Part shown: positions 53,811 through 64,000 of the stretch, in pieces
Position numbering within the stretch: the first letter of the stretch is position 1
How the letters are laid out: the number at the start of each line of letters is the position of its first letter
NCBI GenBank assembly: GCA_029237695.1
Contig: CM055269.1
Location: forward strand, 32,336,956-32,400,955
DNA: 64,000 bases
Direction: 5' to 3'
Origin: Conchocele bisecta
Taxonomy: Eukaryota > Mollusca > Bivalvia > Lucinida > Thyasiridae
Position numbers and translations under genes: made by a program
Notes under the pieces: generated by a model
Database searches by the model: none
What the model was told of the DNA's origin: nothing
What the model saw: only the letters and a program-made list of their open reading frames with translations

Positions 53811-56800
53811 TATGGAAGGTAATATCCGCCATAATTCTATTAGGCTTGATGCTTGCATGCTGATGACATTCTAAGTTATATCCGTCTTATTACAATTCTA
53901 TGTGGCTTGATGCTTGCTGACTGGTGCCATTACAACTTACTTTCATGTTATTGTATTCGTCATTCGTGTTTGTGACATTTTAAATCTTCTTGGTTGTAGT
54001 CTAAATTGCATGTGCATTTGGATTGATGCTTTATTCATTCGCACTGTTTCAATGCGTTTGTGTTGATTACATTCTAAGTGACATCCGGAGTTCCATTATT
54101 GATTATTGCATCGCTGTTTTGCCACATGCCGTTTCAGTCACCCTAAACACCCCAAAGGCTGGAAAAGGCTACAAAGGCTGTTCGAAGTTGCTTGTACGTC
54201 CGTTAGCGGATATTTATACCATACATTGTCATTGAATTGACTGAATTAGTATGTGTTATGATCATGTTAATCATTTTAATCATTTGAATGCAATAATCTA
54301 CCACAAATATACTTGTTTTTTGGTAAATTATCTAAACGTGCACCTGCGCCGATCAGACCGCGCGGAATTGGACAAAGAGTGATCAAAAGGAACAGTTTAC
54401 TGCCAATAATTGACGTAATTACGTTAATTACAAATACAGGACACGGGAAGGAAAATGTTCGTGGAATAAACTGTGCTAAATACTATGGGTTATTTTACGG
54501 GAACATGTCAGCTAGCGTAAATGTCATTTACAACTAGTTGCACATTTATTCGCCCGTGTAAATAAAAGATTTTGCTTCAGCAATCTGAGGAAATATTCGT
54601 TGCAGAGCCGTACATAGTGCTCATAAACATATTTGTTATCACCGTGTGGATACCCATTTTCAAGGTAGATAACTAGCTGATGTCTCAAAATTCAGCATTC
54701 GTCCTATGTTCACGTAATGTGTTGATACATAAAGCATGTTTAAATGAATGTCGTTTATTGATCATTGACTTATATTAATAACTAGAAAAAGTCGATGGCG
54801 CGCCATCGCAATATACCCACTTTCCCCAAATGCTAAGTCCGAAAGGGGGAAGTAATCCATGATGGAGGGTCGGATAAAAAATCCGAATTCACTTTGCGCA
54901 TGTGCACATGATAACGAAGCTACATAGCAAATATGAGGCGCGTAGGTATGAAGGTGAAAAAGTTTTTCGAGTTACAAGGAAAAAGGAAAAAATGGGAAAT
55001 TCTGAGTCGGAAAGGGGGAGGTAATCGATGATGGAGGGTCGGATCAAAAAATTGGGAATTCACTTTGCGCATCTGCACATAACGAAGGTACATACCAAAT
55101 ATCAGGCGCGTAGGTATGAAGGTGAAAAAGTTTTTCGAGTTACGAGGAAAAAATGGGAAATTCTGAGTCCGAAAGGGGGAGATAATCCATGATGGAGGGT
55201 CGGATCAAAAATCCAAATTCACTTTGCGCATCTGCACATGATAACGAAGCTACATACCAAATATCAGGCGCGTAGGTATGAAGGTGAAAAAGTTTTTCGA
55301 GTTACGAGGAGAAAATGGGAAATTCTGAGTCCGAAAGGGGGAGATAAATCCATGATGGAGGGTCGGATCAAAAATCCAAATTCACTTTGCGCATCTGCAA
55401 CATGATAACGAAGCTACATACCAAATATTCAGGCGCGTAGGTATGAAGGTGAAAAAAGTTTTTCGAGTTACGAGGAAAAAATGGGAAATTCTGAGTCCGA
55501 AAGGGGGAGATAATCCATGATGGAGGGTCGGATCAAAAATCCAAATTCCCTTTGCGCATCTGCACATGATAACGAAGCTACATACCAAATATCAGGCGCG
55601 TAGGTATGAAGGTGAAAAAGTTTTTCAAGTTACGAGGAGAAAATGGGAAATTCTGAGTCCGAAAGGGGGAGATAATCCATGATGGAGGGTCGGATCAAAA
55701 ATCCAAATTCACTTTGCGCATCTGCACATGATAACGAAGCTACATACCAAATATCAGGCGCGTAGGTATGAAGTGAAAAAGTTTTTCGAGTTACGAGGAA
55801 AAATGGGAAATTCTGAGTCCGAAAGGGGGAGATCCATGATGGAGGTCGGATCAAAAATCCAAATTCACTTTGCGCATCTGCACATGATAACGAAGGTACA
55901 TTACCAAATATCAGGCACGTAGGTATGAAGGTGAAAAAGTTTCGAGTTACGAGGAGAAAATGGGAAATTCTGAGTCCGAAAGGGGGGAGATAATCCATGA
56001 TGGAGGTCGGATCAAAAATGCAAATTCACTTTGCGCATCTGCACATGATAACGAAGCTACATACCAAATATCAGGCGCGTAGGTATGAAGGTGAAAAAGT
56101 TTTTCGAGTTACAAGAAACGTGACGGACGTACGGACGGACGTACGGACGTACGGACGTACGGACGGACGGACACCCGTGACGAAAACAATATACCCGTTT
56201 TTTTTTACAAAAAAAGTGGGTATAATAATGCAATAAGTATAATCGGTGTTTAGCTGCACCTGTTAAACAATATGTTAATAGGTGTGTGTTAATCACTCCA
56301 ATTCCGCGCGGCCCTATCGACGCAGGTGCGCGTTTAGACAATTTACCAAAACACGTATATTTGTGGTGGATTATTGTATTAAAATGATTACAATTCATAA
56401 AATTATCATAACACATAATAATTCAGTCAATTCAATGAAAATACATGTCATAAATATCCACTAACAGACGTACAAGCAACATCGAACAGCCTTTGTAGCC
56501 TTTGTGGCATTTTCCAGCCTTTGGGGTGTTTAGGGTGACCGTTACCCCCGATAAGCCACACCCCTTGACAACAACAATTGCAACAGTAATTTGGGAAGGT
56601 AATATCCGCCATAATTCTATGTGACTTGATGCTTGCGTGCTGATGACATTACAACTTATATTCATGTTATTTTATTCGTCATTTGTATGTATTACATTTG
56701 AAATCTGCTTGTTGTAATTGTATTTGTCTTTCTTACATGTCCATTCTGCTGATTGCTTTGTTCATTCGTCTTATTTACATTACAATTATTGATACGTCCT

Positions 56801-57217
56801 TATTCGTGTCCCTGTTTTATTGCACTAAGCATTTGCAATAGAAAGTAAGAACAAAGCACTTAGCACTTTGAATAAGGCCGAAAGCAGTAAGGACAAATGA
56901 ATGAAACATCAAGCCAAATGCGCATGCAATAAAGACAAATATATATTACAACCAAGATGATTTCAAATGTCATAAATACAAATGACGAATAGAATAACAT
57001 GGATATAAGTTGTAATTCCATCAGTAGGCAAGCACCAGGCCACATAGAATTGTCATAAATACAAACGATGAATGCAATAACACACATAGAACGTGTAATG
57101 TCATCAGCCAGCAAGCATCAAGACACATATAATTGTAATAAGACGGATAGAACTTAAAATGTCATCAGCCAGCAAGCATCAAGCCAAATATAGTTACGGC
57201 GGATATGACCTTCCATA
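53811..57217. mobile_element. 3.4-kb fold-back element with repetitive long inverted ends
   Basis: Begins TATGGAAGGTAATATCCGCC and ends GGCGGATATGACCTTCCATA, flanked by GTACAG on both sides (target duplication of 6-7 bp). The long arms contain repeated ACTTGATGCTTGC and GACATTACAACTTA sub-units. Inner inverted segments 54135-54385 and 56285-56545 pair (AGGCTACAAAGGCTGTTCGA). A tandem-cored element sits in the middle. No transposase remains. Confidence 0.75.
54782..56229 (-). mobile_element. Tandem-cored Helitron-like element, copy 2
   Basis: Inverted relative to 5605-6704: on the - strand it ends CGATGGCGCGCCATCG then ACTTTTTCTAG followed by T. About eight core units of roughly 160 bp (GGAGGGTCGGATCAAAAATC). 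The GTCCGTCC run lies near the other end. Same termini as copy 1, so it is one family. Confidence 0.75.
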
Positions 57218-57420
57218 GTACAGACCGTATATACATGGGACAACCTAGTCCAGTTCACCCATTGCATTCGGAAGATGCATAATTGGTTTCGGAAATTTTT
57301 TAACATTTTTTTAATTCTCATCAGAAGTATATCTTGTGACCACCATTTGAACAGTCTCATCATATACATGTAAGAAAATAAAAGTAAAAAAATAAAAGAA
57401 AATATTTCAAAATTGTAATA

Positions 57421-58935
57421 TACAGTCAAACTTGTCTTAAGCAAGCGGCCATGGGAAAGTCCAAAATTGCTTGCTTAACACAGGTGGGTGCTTAATGGAG
57501 GTTCATCTTGGACCGACTTATAACTTGTTCCATATAGATTTATATGTACAATTAATGTACAGTCAAACTTGTCTTAAGTTCATATGTACATCATGATATA
57601 CAGTGTTTACTTTAATTTAGAATACACATTGATCTAAGCGGCGCCTATGCCAATTAGAAATGCCAAACACAAAATGCGTCTTTGTGTAAAAAAAAAAAGA
57701 AATAAGAAGAAAAATTCGGGATTTCTGAAGCCCCCCCCCCCCCCCCCCCAGCCCCCCCCCCCCCCCCCCCCCGAATCCGCTACTGGATAATGTAAATACA
57801 ATATGCACAATAGAATGGATTATCAAACGGAACGTTTAATAATTTGATGGGTCAATCGCGTGTTTGTTGTTACAAGATGTACCAGTTCGTCCGAAAAATC
57901 ACCAGTTTGTCTGGCGTATGTAGTTAGGCAACGGCCCACGGTCAGCATAGCTCGGCTTATAACAGCAGTCCCCATGCCACGCTCGCTATAACTTGCACAT
58001 TATGATGCATGCAAATTAATCCGTTTAAATTCCCTTAAAATATCATTTATGAACTTGGATGTGCATAAATTCTGTATATTTAGTTAATACCAAACTGAAT
58101 TATCATAAAAATCGGGTTACGTTAACATCGATTGGAAAAAGTTGCAAAAGGACGAAACTACGTAGGTACGAAATCGCCGAAATTGTCCGTGATATTTACA
58201 GACTTATTCATGTTTTCTGACAATACAGTTAGCCATATTTGGTTGAAATAAACGCGTGTTTGCATGTGTTTGTTTGTCTGGTTGAGAGTATTCGGAGGGA
58301 GTTAACTATAGCGGGTTCATGATCAATCGCTGATAGATATATTGCCGACGTCTTTCGCCACAGTAACCTGTCAATCATGCCACTAAGGGCTGCCTTTACT
58401 TACCAGCGATTGGCTGTACTGTATAAATAACTCGGCCACGAGAATAACACGTGTTTTGAACTGACAATTATAGTAGCCAGAAGCAATGTTTGGCTAGGGG
58501 AATTATTGAAACTATCGACCCTTGACTTTTTATTGTCACAGCGGGTAGGCATGATTTTAGTGAATCGCGTAATGATGTGATGAAAATTTGGTCAAACAAT
58601 CGGGTGTCATAAAACAAATTGAAATGGTATTGTAAACAGTTTGGCAGGCCTGCAATTAGCGAGATTTAGGTCACTGGGTGGGAAATGGGGATTATCTGAA
58701 CGAATTTGGTCCCAGCTTTTTTTTTAGAATTTCCGATATTTTGCCGAGAATGGCCGCTAAAACGAGGATTTCGAGGCAAAATGGACGATTTTGCCTGTCC
58801 GTTGGCCGCGTTAGACAGGTTCACGCTTAATACAGGTGCATTTTAGAGTAATTTTCATTGGGGGGAAATAAAATGGCCGCTTAACGGAGGGAGACGCTTA
58901 ATACAGGTGGCCGTAAGTACAGGTGCGACTGTACA
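57421..58935. mobile_element. Large non-autonomous element with TACAGTC ends
   Basis: Left TACAGTCAAACTTGTCTTAA, right GGTGCGACTGTA, with internal CTTAATACAGGTG and GGCCGCTTAAC motifs; the left end is partly repeated at 57561. A family-M remnant with C runs lies at 57725-57790. The 57830-58640 part shows no coding frame. Confidence 0.5.
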
Positions 58936-59148
58936 TCCAAAAGTGTATTCCAAGAAGAGTCCAAGAGAATATCTACTGTACTTGAATTGAACTTTGTGTA
59001 AATCAGTGTATGGAAAACGAGTTAGTGAGAAATGAAAAGTGATGACCGAGGCACAAAATGATAGCCGTTCTATCACTGAATGTCGCCAACAACTATTGGT
59101 GAAGTTGTGATAAATACTGTAGTATGTTAGAGACAAGACAATATTACT

Positions 59149-59720
59149 ATAGTCTGTTTCACGAAAGCAGCCCAAATTTTACGGCCATATAAACAATTCA
59201 AAAACAATATTTTTTTCGATAGTATTAAATTAAAGGAAAATTTAAGAATGAGCCTTCTTTTCATTTCGTGAAATTTTGACAAATATTGATTTTATTGCGA
59301 AAACAAAATTTCCCCATGTTAAATCCCCATAGACATCTTCACGGAGTGAAGATGTCTATGGGGATTTAACATGGGGAAATTTTTTAGAATTTCAGTAATC
59401 CTGGACCGATTTTCAAAATTTAACTTTTGTTTTCTTAGTTGGATCATTTCCACGCTATCTAGCTAGGTTTCAGAGTCAATTTCCAAATTTTTTCATTTTT
59501 TGACTCCTCCCACACTCCTTTGCCTCTTTTTCCCCCATGTTAAATTCCCATAGAGAAATCAATTTTTCGTAATAAAATCAGTATTTGTCCGAATTTCACG
59601 AAATAAAAAGGAGGCTCATTCTTAAATTTTGCTTTAATTTAATATTATCGAAAAAAATATTGTTTTTGCATTGTCTATATAGCCGTAAAATGTGGGCAGG
59701 TTTCGTGAAACAGACTATAG
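59149..59720. mobile_element. MITE family C, copy 4
   Basis: CTATAGTCTGTTTCACGAAA to TTTCGTGAAACAGACTATAG; central CATCTTCACGGAGTGAAGATG. Confidence 0.85.
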
Positions 59721-59816
59721 GGGAGAACAGACGACCTTGACACAGGGATAAACACACAATACAAGCTTACCCTCCGCTAGATGGAAATGAATAATATAGA
59801 TATCCAGTCAATGCAG

Positions 59817-60178
59817 AATAATTCCAGCACAAAAATATTTACACAATTCCCTAACATTTGATTGGTCCGGAGCAAGTCTGTCCAAAATTTATATCCCAGT
59901 AAACTCCCATGCCGAACTACTTTCCGTAACCGTCAGGCGCAGTTAAAATAATTCTTATGAAAACGGAAAATAAACACATTATCTTGATGAATTTATTTCA
60001 AATGCTGGAATTATAAGGAATGAATGGCCTTTTTGTGGAATTTATCGGGGATATAAACTTGGAAAAGTCGTGGGAATACTGGACGAGGCCTTCCGGCCTT
60101 CGTCCAGTATTCCCGCGACTTTTCCAAGTTTATACCCCGATAAATTCCACAAAAAGCCCATTCATTCCTATAATATTC
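59817..60178. mobile_element. Family V fold-back element, full copy
   Basis: AATTCCAGCACAAAAATATT to the hairpin GGCCTTTTTGTGGAATTTAT / TAAATTCCACAAAAAGCCC around GGCCTTCCGGCC. The two mirrored frames here are products of the hairpin. Confidence 0.75.
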
Positions 60179-60423
60179 ACCATCACCATTATTACACGTA
60201 ATTAAAAGAGATGTCTCATCATCAGCATGTTGAGCCGCTGACGTGTTTTCACTCAAAAATAACAACACAGATTCTGGAAGAATGCTTTGATAAACAGATA
60301 TTGTGATCACTTTGCCAAGGACTCTGCAAGCTCAACAACAGTCAGTAAAATATTGTCAGTACAAACTCACTGAGTTCAAGTTTTCACTTATTATTGTAAA
60401 TAAAAATTATTGTAAATAAACTA

Positions 60424-60600
60424 GAGCATGTGAGCAAGGGCTCATGGATACCCCGGCGCCTGGACCGACAAACGAAACCTTGAATGCACATTTCGAAATG
60501 TTAAATTTTCGTGTTACTGACGGACGACCAGACAGAAATATGAAAACTATAAACCCCTCGGTGTACTTCGTGAACAGGGGGCATAAACATAAACATTGTA
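60424..60600. repeat. Short tandem-cored-type remnant
   Basis: CTAGAGCATGTGAGCAAGG and GATACCCCGGCGCC at the left, GACGGACGACCAGACAG and GTGAACAGGGGGCATAA at the right. Confidence 0.45.
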
Positions 60601-60760
60601 AAGCTTACTATTAATGAATATGGTAAAAATGCAACAAACTTGTCTGAAAAAGTACTGGCAAACCAACATTGCTGTCCCAATATACACAATGTGTATATAA
60701 TTGTATATATATAATATTAGTTAAATTATCTAGAGGCATGAAAGTGATTTTGAGAAAGAT

Positions 60761-61001
60761 TAACCGTTAGAATACTACACACAACAATTGTCGTCTGCTG
60801 TTGCTTTTATATCTTGCCTTATTTCTCAATAAAAACATGGTTTGAAAGCACTTCAGAATAATTTCCAATGGAAATTATTCTGAAGTGCTGTCAAAGCATG
60901 TTGTCAATTATTCTAAAGTGCAGGCAAAGCATGTTTTTGATGATAAAAATGGAAAATAAACAGAAGACGACAAAAAATTAAGATAGCGGTTTACGGGTTA
61001 A
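60761..61001. mobile_element. MITE family A
   Basis: TTAACCGTTAGAATACTACA at the left, TTGTCGTCTGCTG, core ATTTCCAATGGAAAT with part of the right arm duplicated, right end GTTTACGGGTTAA. Confidence 0.8.
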
Positions 61002-61139
61002 GAAGCAGATATCAATAACAAATGCAAGTTACTGAGCTATGCTGGCTACATATACCAGTTCATAGGATCACTTTGCCCCAGGTGTGAATCCCAGTATTAT
61101 GCATATCATCCCATCCTCCCGAATTCATTATCATTATAC

Positions 61140-61270
61140 ATTTTTCGCAGTCACTTTGAAAATTGTGCTCTAAATCAGGCAGTTTGATTGGGCGAGATTG
61201 AGCAAAGCTCAGACACTGCCAATCAAACTTCCTGATTTTAATCACCAGCACAGAGTACAAGCTCAGAATG
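61140..61270. mobile_element. Fold-back repeat family N
   Basis: CAGGCAGTTTGATTGGGCG and inverted CCAATCAAACTTCCTG with TTGTGCTC/GAGTACAA type ends. Confidence 0.55.
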
Positions 61271-61293
61271 TATTATAACCACTGGCTACTTAC

Positions 61294-61400
61294 GGTGTTT
61301 ATGATTTCTATTGCTGACACTGATGCTATCGAGGGCGAGCGCCTCAAACACCTCGAAATCCGATCGTTTCACAGTCATCATGTTGTTCAGGGTACCCATA
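61294..61400 (-). CDS. PRKAB: AMPK beta exon: post-CBM48 linker (partial gene)
   Basis: After acceptor ACAAACAG the exon opens with one base finishing a codon (probably Ser), then MGTLNNMMTVKRSDFEVFEA followed by LALDSISVSNRNHKH and one base of the next codon. The donor is GTAAGT. Human beta-1 has NSLGTVNNIIQVKKTDFEVFDAL at the same point, so this follows the glycogen-binding domain. The 5' neighbour exon must lie beyond 64000. The acceptor's pyrimidine tract borders a minisatellite that starts about 30 bases upstream in gene direction (from 61430). Confidence 0.93.
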
Positions 61401-61429
61401 CTGTTTGTAAGAGAAGGCTGCAACGAGAA

Positions 61430-62345
61430 TAGGGAAATTGTCATTGAGCACAGAATTTGCCATTGAGCACAGAATTTACAGAGAATGCTGCAGCGAGAAT
61501 GGGGAAATTGCATTGAGCACAGAATTTGCCATTGAGCACAGAATTTACAGAGAATGCTGCAACGAGAATGGGGAAATTGTCATTGAGCGGGGAAATTGTC
61601 ATTGAGCACAGAATTTGTCATTGAGCACAGAATTTACAGAGAATGCAGCAGCGAGAATGGGGAAATTGTCATTGAGCACAGAATTTACCATTGAGCACAG
61701 AATTTACAGAGAATGCAGCAGCGAGAATGGGGAAATTGTCATTGAGCACAGAATTTGCCATTGAGCACAGAATTTACAGAGAATGCAGCAGCGAGAATGG
61801 GGAAATTGCCATTTGGAACATAATTTACAGAGAGTGCTGCAACGAGAATGGGGAAATTGTCATTGAGCACAGAATTTGTCATTGAGCACAGAATTTACAG
61901 AGAATGCAGCAGCGAGAATGGGGAAATTGTCATTGAGCACAGAATTTGCCATTGAGCACAGAATTTACAGAGAATGCAGCAGCGAGAATGGGGAAATTGT
62001 CATCGAGGACAGAATTTACAGAGAATGCAGCAGCGAGAATGGGGAAATTGTCATTGAGCACATAATTTACAGAGAATGAGGAAATTGCCATTGAACACAT
62101 CATCTACAGAGAATGCTGCAACGAGAATGTGGAAATTGTCATTGAGCACATAATTTACAGAGAATGAGGAAATTGCCATTGGGCATAGAATGTACAGAGA
62201 ATGCTGCAGCGAGAATGGGGAAATTGCCAGAATTTACAGAGAAGGCAACGAGAATGGGAAAACTACCATTGGGCACAGAATTTACAGAGAAAGCTGCAAC
62301 GAGAATGGGAAAACTGCCATTGAACACAGAATTTACAAGACACAG
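61430..62345 (+). repeat. Minisatellite next to a PRKAB exon
   Basis: Variants of a roughly 45-70-bp unit: GAATTTACAGAGAATGCAGC, AGCGAGAATGGGGAAATTG, TCATTGAGCACA, with a variable number of CATTGAGCACAGAATTTG inserts. Open frames through it in both strands arise because many units are multiples of three. Confidence 0.85.
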
Positions 62346-63039
62346 ATGATGCCCCTTGCGACAGCTTTCCATACACAGTTGCCAAGCTTGATTACAAAGC
62401 ATGGATAAAACGGGATTTCGAAGTCGGAAAAGAGGGATAACGGGATGAATCATAGGCAAACCAGGGTAGTCACGCTTGCCATGTATGAAATCAATTTACC
62501 AAAAATTGAGGAAATAGTTTGCCAAACAAGCACAAATTTAGATTTTCTGAGTTGAAAAGCATGTGTGAAAATTCTTACGTTACACACTACACAAGTCAAG
62601 TTTATGAAGTATGAAGTCAATCGCAGAATGGGGAAATTGCCAGAATTTACAGAGAAGGCAACGAGAATGGGAAAACTACCATTGGGCACAGAATTTACAG
62701 AGAAAGCTGCAACGAGAATGGGAAAACTGCCATTGAACACAGAATTTACAAGACACAGATGATGCCCCTTGCGACAGCTTTCCATACACAGTTGCCAAGC
62801 TTGATTACAAAGCATGGATAAAACGGGATTTCGAAGTCGGAAAAGAGGGATAACGGGATGAATCATAGGCAAACCAGGGTAGTCACGCTTGCCATGTATG
62901 AAATCAATTTACCAAAAATTGAGGAAATAGTTTGCCAAACAAGCACAAATTTAGATTTTCTGAGTTGAAAAGCATGTGTGAAAATTCTTACGTTACACAC
63001 TACACAAGTCAAGTTTATGAAGTATGAAGTCAATCGGCT
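62214..63039 (+). repeat. 413-bp tandem duplication
   Basis: 62222-62626 recurs at 62635-63039 with essentially no differences seen. Each copy includes the last minisatellite units plus unique sequence (GGGATTTCGAAGTCGGAAAA, CATGTATGAAATCAATTTAC). Confidence 0.85.
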
Positions 63040-63782
63040 GAAAACTGAAGATATAGTATACAAGACAAGCAAAAAATGGGATTAGCTCAGTCTGTACAAG
63101 CAAACAGACAGATGGACAGACATGTGTAAATTATAATGCTACAATACCCTCTGTGTGTCGTTCATGGGATATAAATACTCTGTCAGTAAAAACAGATCTA
63201 TATTAAGGTATCGTACGATACAAACAGCTGATGGGAACACATCACAGCATAAAATTGCGCCGACAGCTTAAAAAAGAGACCTTACAAATTTTACAACAAC
63301 TGTAGAAACTGAATCAATTTCCCAATCACATACATGCATAATTATGGCCGAATCAAATATTTTGCTGATATCGTCATGGGTACTTCACTAATTGAATGGC
63401 AAACAGCATAGGCCCTGATCAGACTGCGCGGATGCGCAGGCTGATCAGGGGCTACGCTGGTCGCACAAGTCATAATATCCCTTTTCGCAGTCGGCCCAAA
63501 AAAATGGATTTAAACAATAGAAATATTGTATTGCCTAGTTGCTATTGTTTGGGAGCTTGAAAAGAAATATTTACATACAAATTGCGACATTCTGCATATG
63601 ATCCGGGCATACTTGTACACAGCACATTGTGTTTTGGATTGTCTCCAGCATTTAATGACTAAAAACAGAATCAGTGAATGGAACGTGGGAAAGCTCAACT
63701 TGTGGCAATAACCACTGGATTTTCTCCTCCAGGGGAAACACTGGCTGCCAAAAAGTTATATTTTCTTGCTTCAGGTACCAGT
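63040..63782. other. Mostly unassigned
   Basis: Contains a family O palindrome at 63400-63475 (CTGATCAGACTGCGCGG and inverted CTGATCAGG). No PRKAB exon was found here on the - strand. Confidence 0.5.
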
Positions 63783-64000
63783 GCTCCAGATAAGGTGCGT
63801 ATTTGCGTAAATACCCAATTAAAATTGCCAAAAACCCAATTGAAATCAGAAGTACTGAGTATCAAAAAGCAATGAAAAATTTGTGGCATCTTTATCATGC
63901 TAGTACAGAAAACAATTAACGGACGACAAATATAGCATATTTTCTTATTTTTCCATGAAAACACATCTTGGTATTTCATTAGAATTGTCTCCAAGGAGAC
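63783..64000. mobile_element. MITE family B, cut by window end
   Basis: GCTCCAGATAAGGTGCG at the left; reaches ATTGTCTCCAAGGAGAC, the palindrome centre, at the last base of the window. Confidence 0.8.

Larger units (their letters stand above)
45711..61293 (-). other. PRKAB intron (15.6 kb)
   Basis: Separates the linker exon at 61294-61400 from the next at 45571-45710; phases match (one base, then two bases of a Gln codon), so no exon is missing between them. Contents are listed separately; 46027-46300, 47931-48228, 49081-49395, 52596-53099 and 60179-60419 hold nothing recognised. Confidence 0.85.
42514..64000 (-). other. PRKAB: Gene span: AMPK beta subunit, 3' part (5' end outside window)
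   Basis: Four coding exons on the - strand (61400-61294, 45710-45571, 43328-43260, 42591-42514) join in perfect phase into 130 residues ending in the universal beta-subunit C-terminus TTLLYKPI. AMPK beta is the scaffold of the AMP-activated kinase: its C-terminal domain binds the alpha and gamma subunits and its N-terminal CBM48 domain binds glycogen. Only the linker after CBM48 and the whole alpha/gamma-binding domain are in the window; the CBM48 exons and the start were not found up to 64000. Introns measure 15.6, 2.2 and 0.67 kb. Invertebrates usually carry one beta gene, so beta-1 and beta-2 cannot be told apart here. No polyadenylation signal was seen close to the stop. Confidence 0.92.

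Noticed and set aside
61430..62345. Repetitive protein gene (frames with repeated RIYRECSSENGEI)
   Set aside because: It is open in several frames and both strands because unit lengths are often multiples of three; it lies in a PRKAB intron as a DNA minisatellite.
62400..64000. CBM48 (glycogen-binding) exon of PRKAB
   Set aside because: I looked for the DLPEGEHQYKF-type block on the - strand here and saw none; it presumably lies beyond the window.

Overview
The window is animal nuclear DNA: AT-rich, intron-rich, with GT/AG splice sites, and most of it is transposon-derived. The repeat types (very many small fold-back MITEs, elements with a core of about 160-bp tandem repeats, tRNA-derived SINE pieces) suggest a marine mollusc, most likely a bivalve. 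That is an inference from repeat style; nothing here fixes the species. No prokaryotic genes, CRISPR arrays, rRNA genes or intact tRNA genes were seen.

Two real protein-coding genes are visible. On the + strand, a six-exon peroxiredoxin-5 gene (PRDX5 type) runs from 4045 to 21025, complete from a mitochondrial presequence to the stop. It reads through except for one missing base in exon 3, and its peroxidatic motif lacks the usual proline. On the - strand, the last four coding exons of the AMPK beta subunit (PRKAB) lie at 61400-61294, 45710-45571, 43328-43260 and 42591-42514. The glycogen-binding half of that gene must lie beyond base 64000. The two genes point towards each other; the 21 kb between their stop codons (21026-42513) holds only repeats and unassigned sequence.

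Layout. 1-4044: mostly unassigned, with one terminal-inverted-repeat element and the presumed PRDX5 promoter. 4138-20919: PRDX5 introns, filled with nested elements (a four-level nest at 4671-6998, a 1.6-kb duplication bracketing a dead LINE at 8467-10700, many MITEs). 21026-42513: intergenic, with the same MITE families, a 1.5-kb tandem-cored element at 25961-27445, and SINE-like copies. 42514-64000: PRKAB introns, holding a hAT relic, a 1.5-kb 44-bp satellite, two large tandem-cored elements, a 3.4-kb fold-back element with target duplication, and a minisatellite that abuts a PRKAB splice acceptor.

PRDX5 is a thiol peroxidase and PRKAB a scaffold of the energy-sensing kinase. There is no sign that they work together; they are simply neighbours. 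The most informative material is (i) the altered active site, the frameshift and the hairpin-flanked 39-nt exon of PRDX5, and (ii) the repeat biology: several TTAA-flanked MITE families that share a near-perfect central palindrome, one of which sits inside a PRDX5 splice donor, and nested insertions that reveal target sites directly. Family letters (A, B, C ...) used below are local labels of mine, not database names. I found no convincing new biochemical system.
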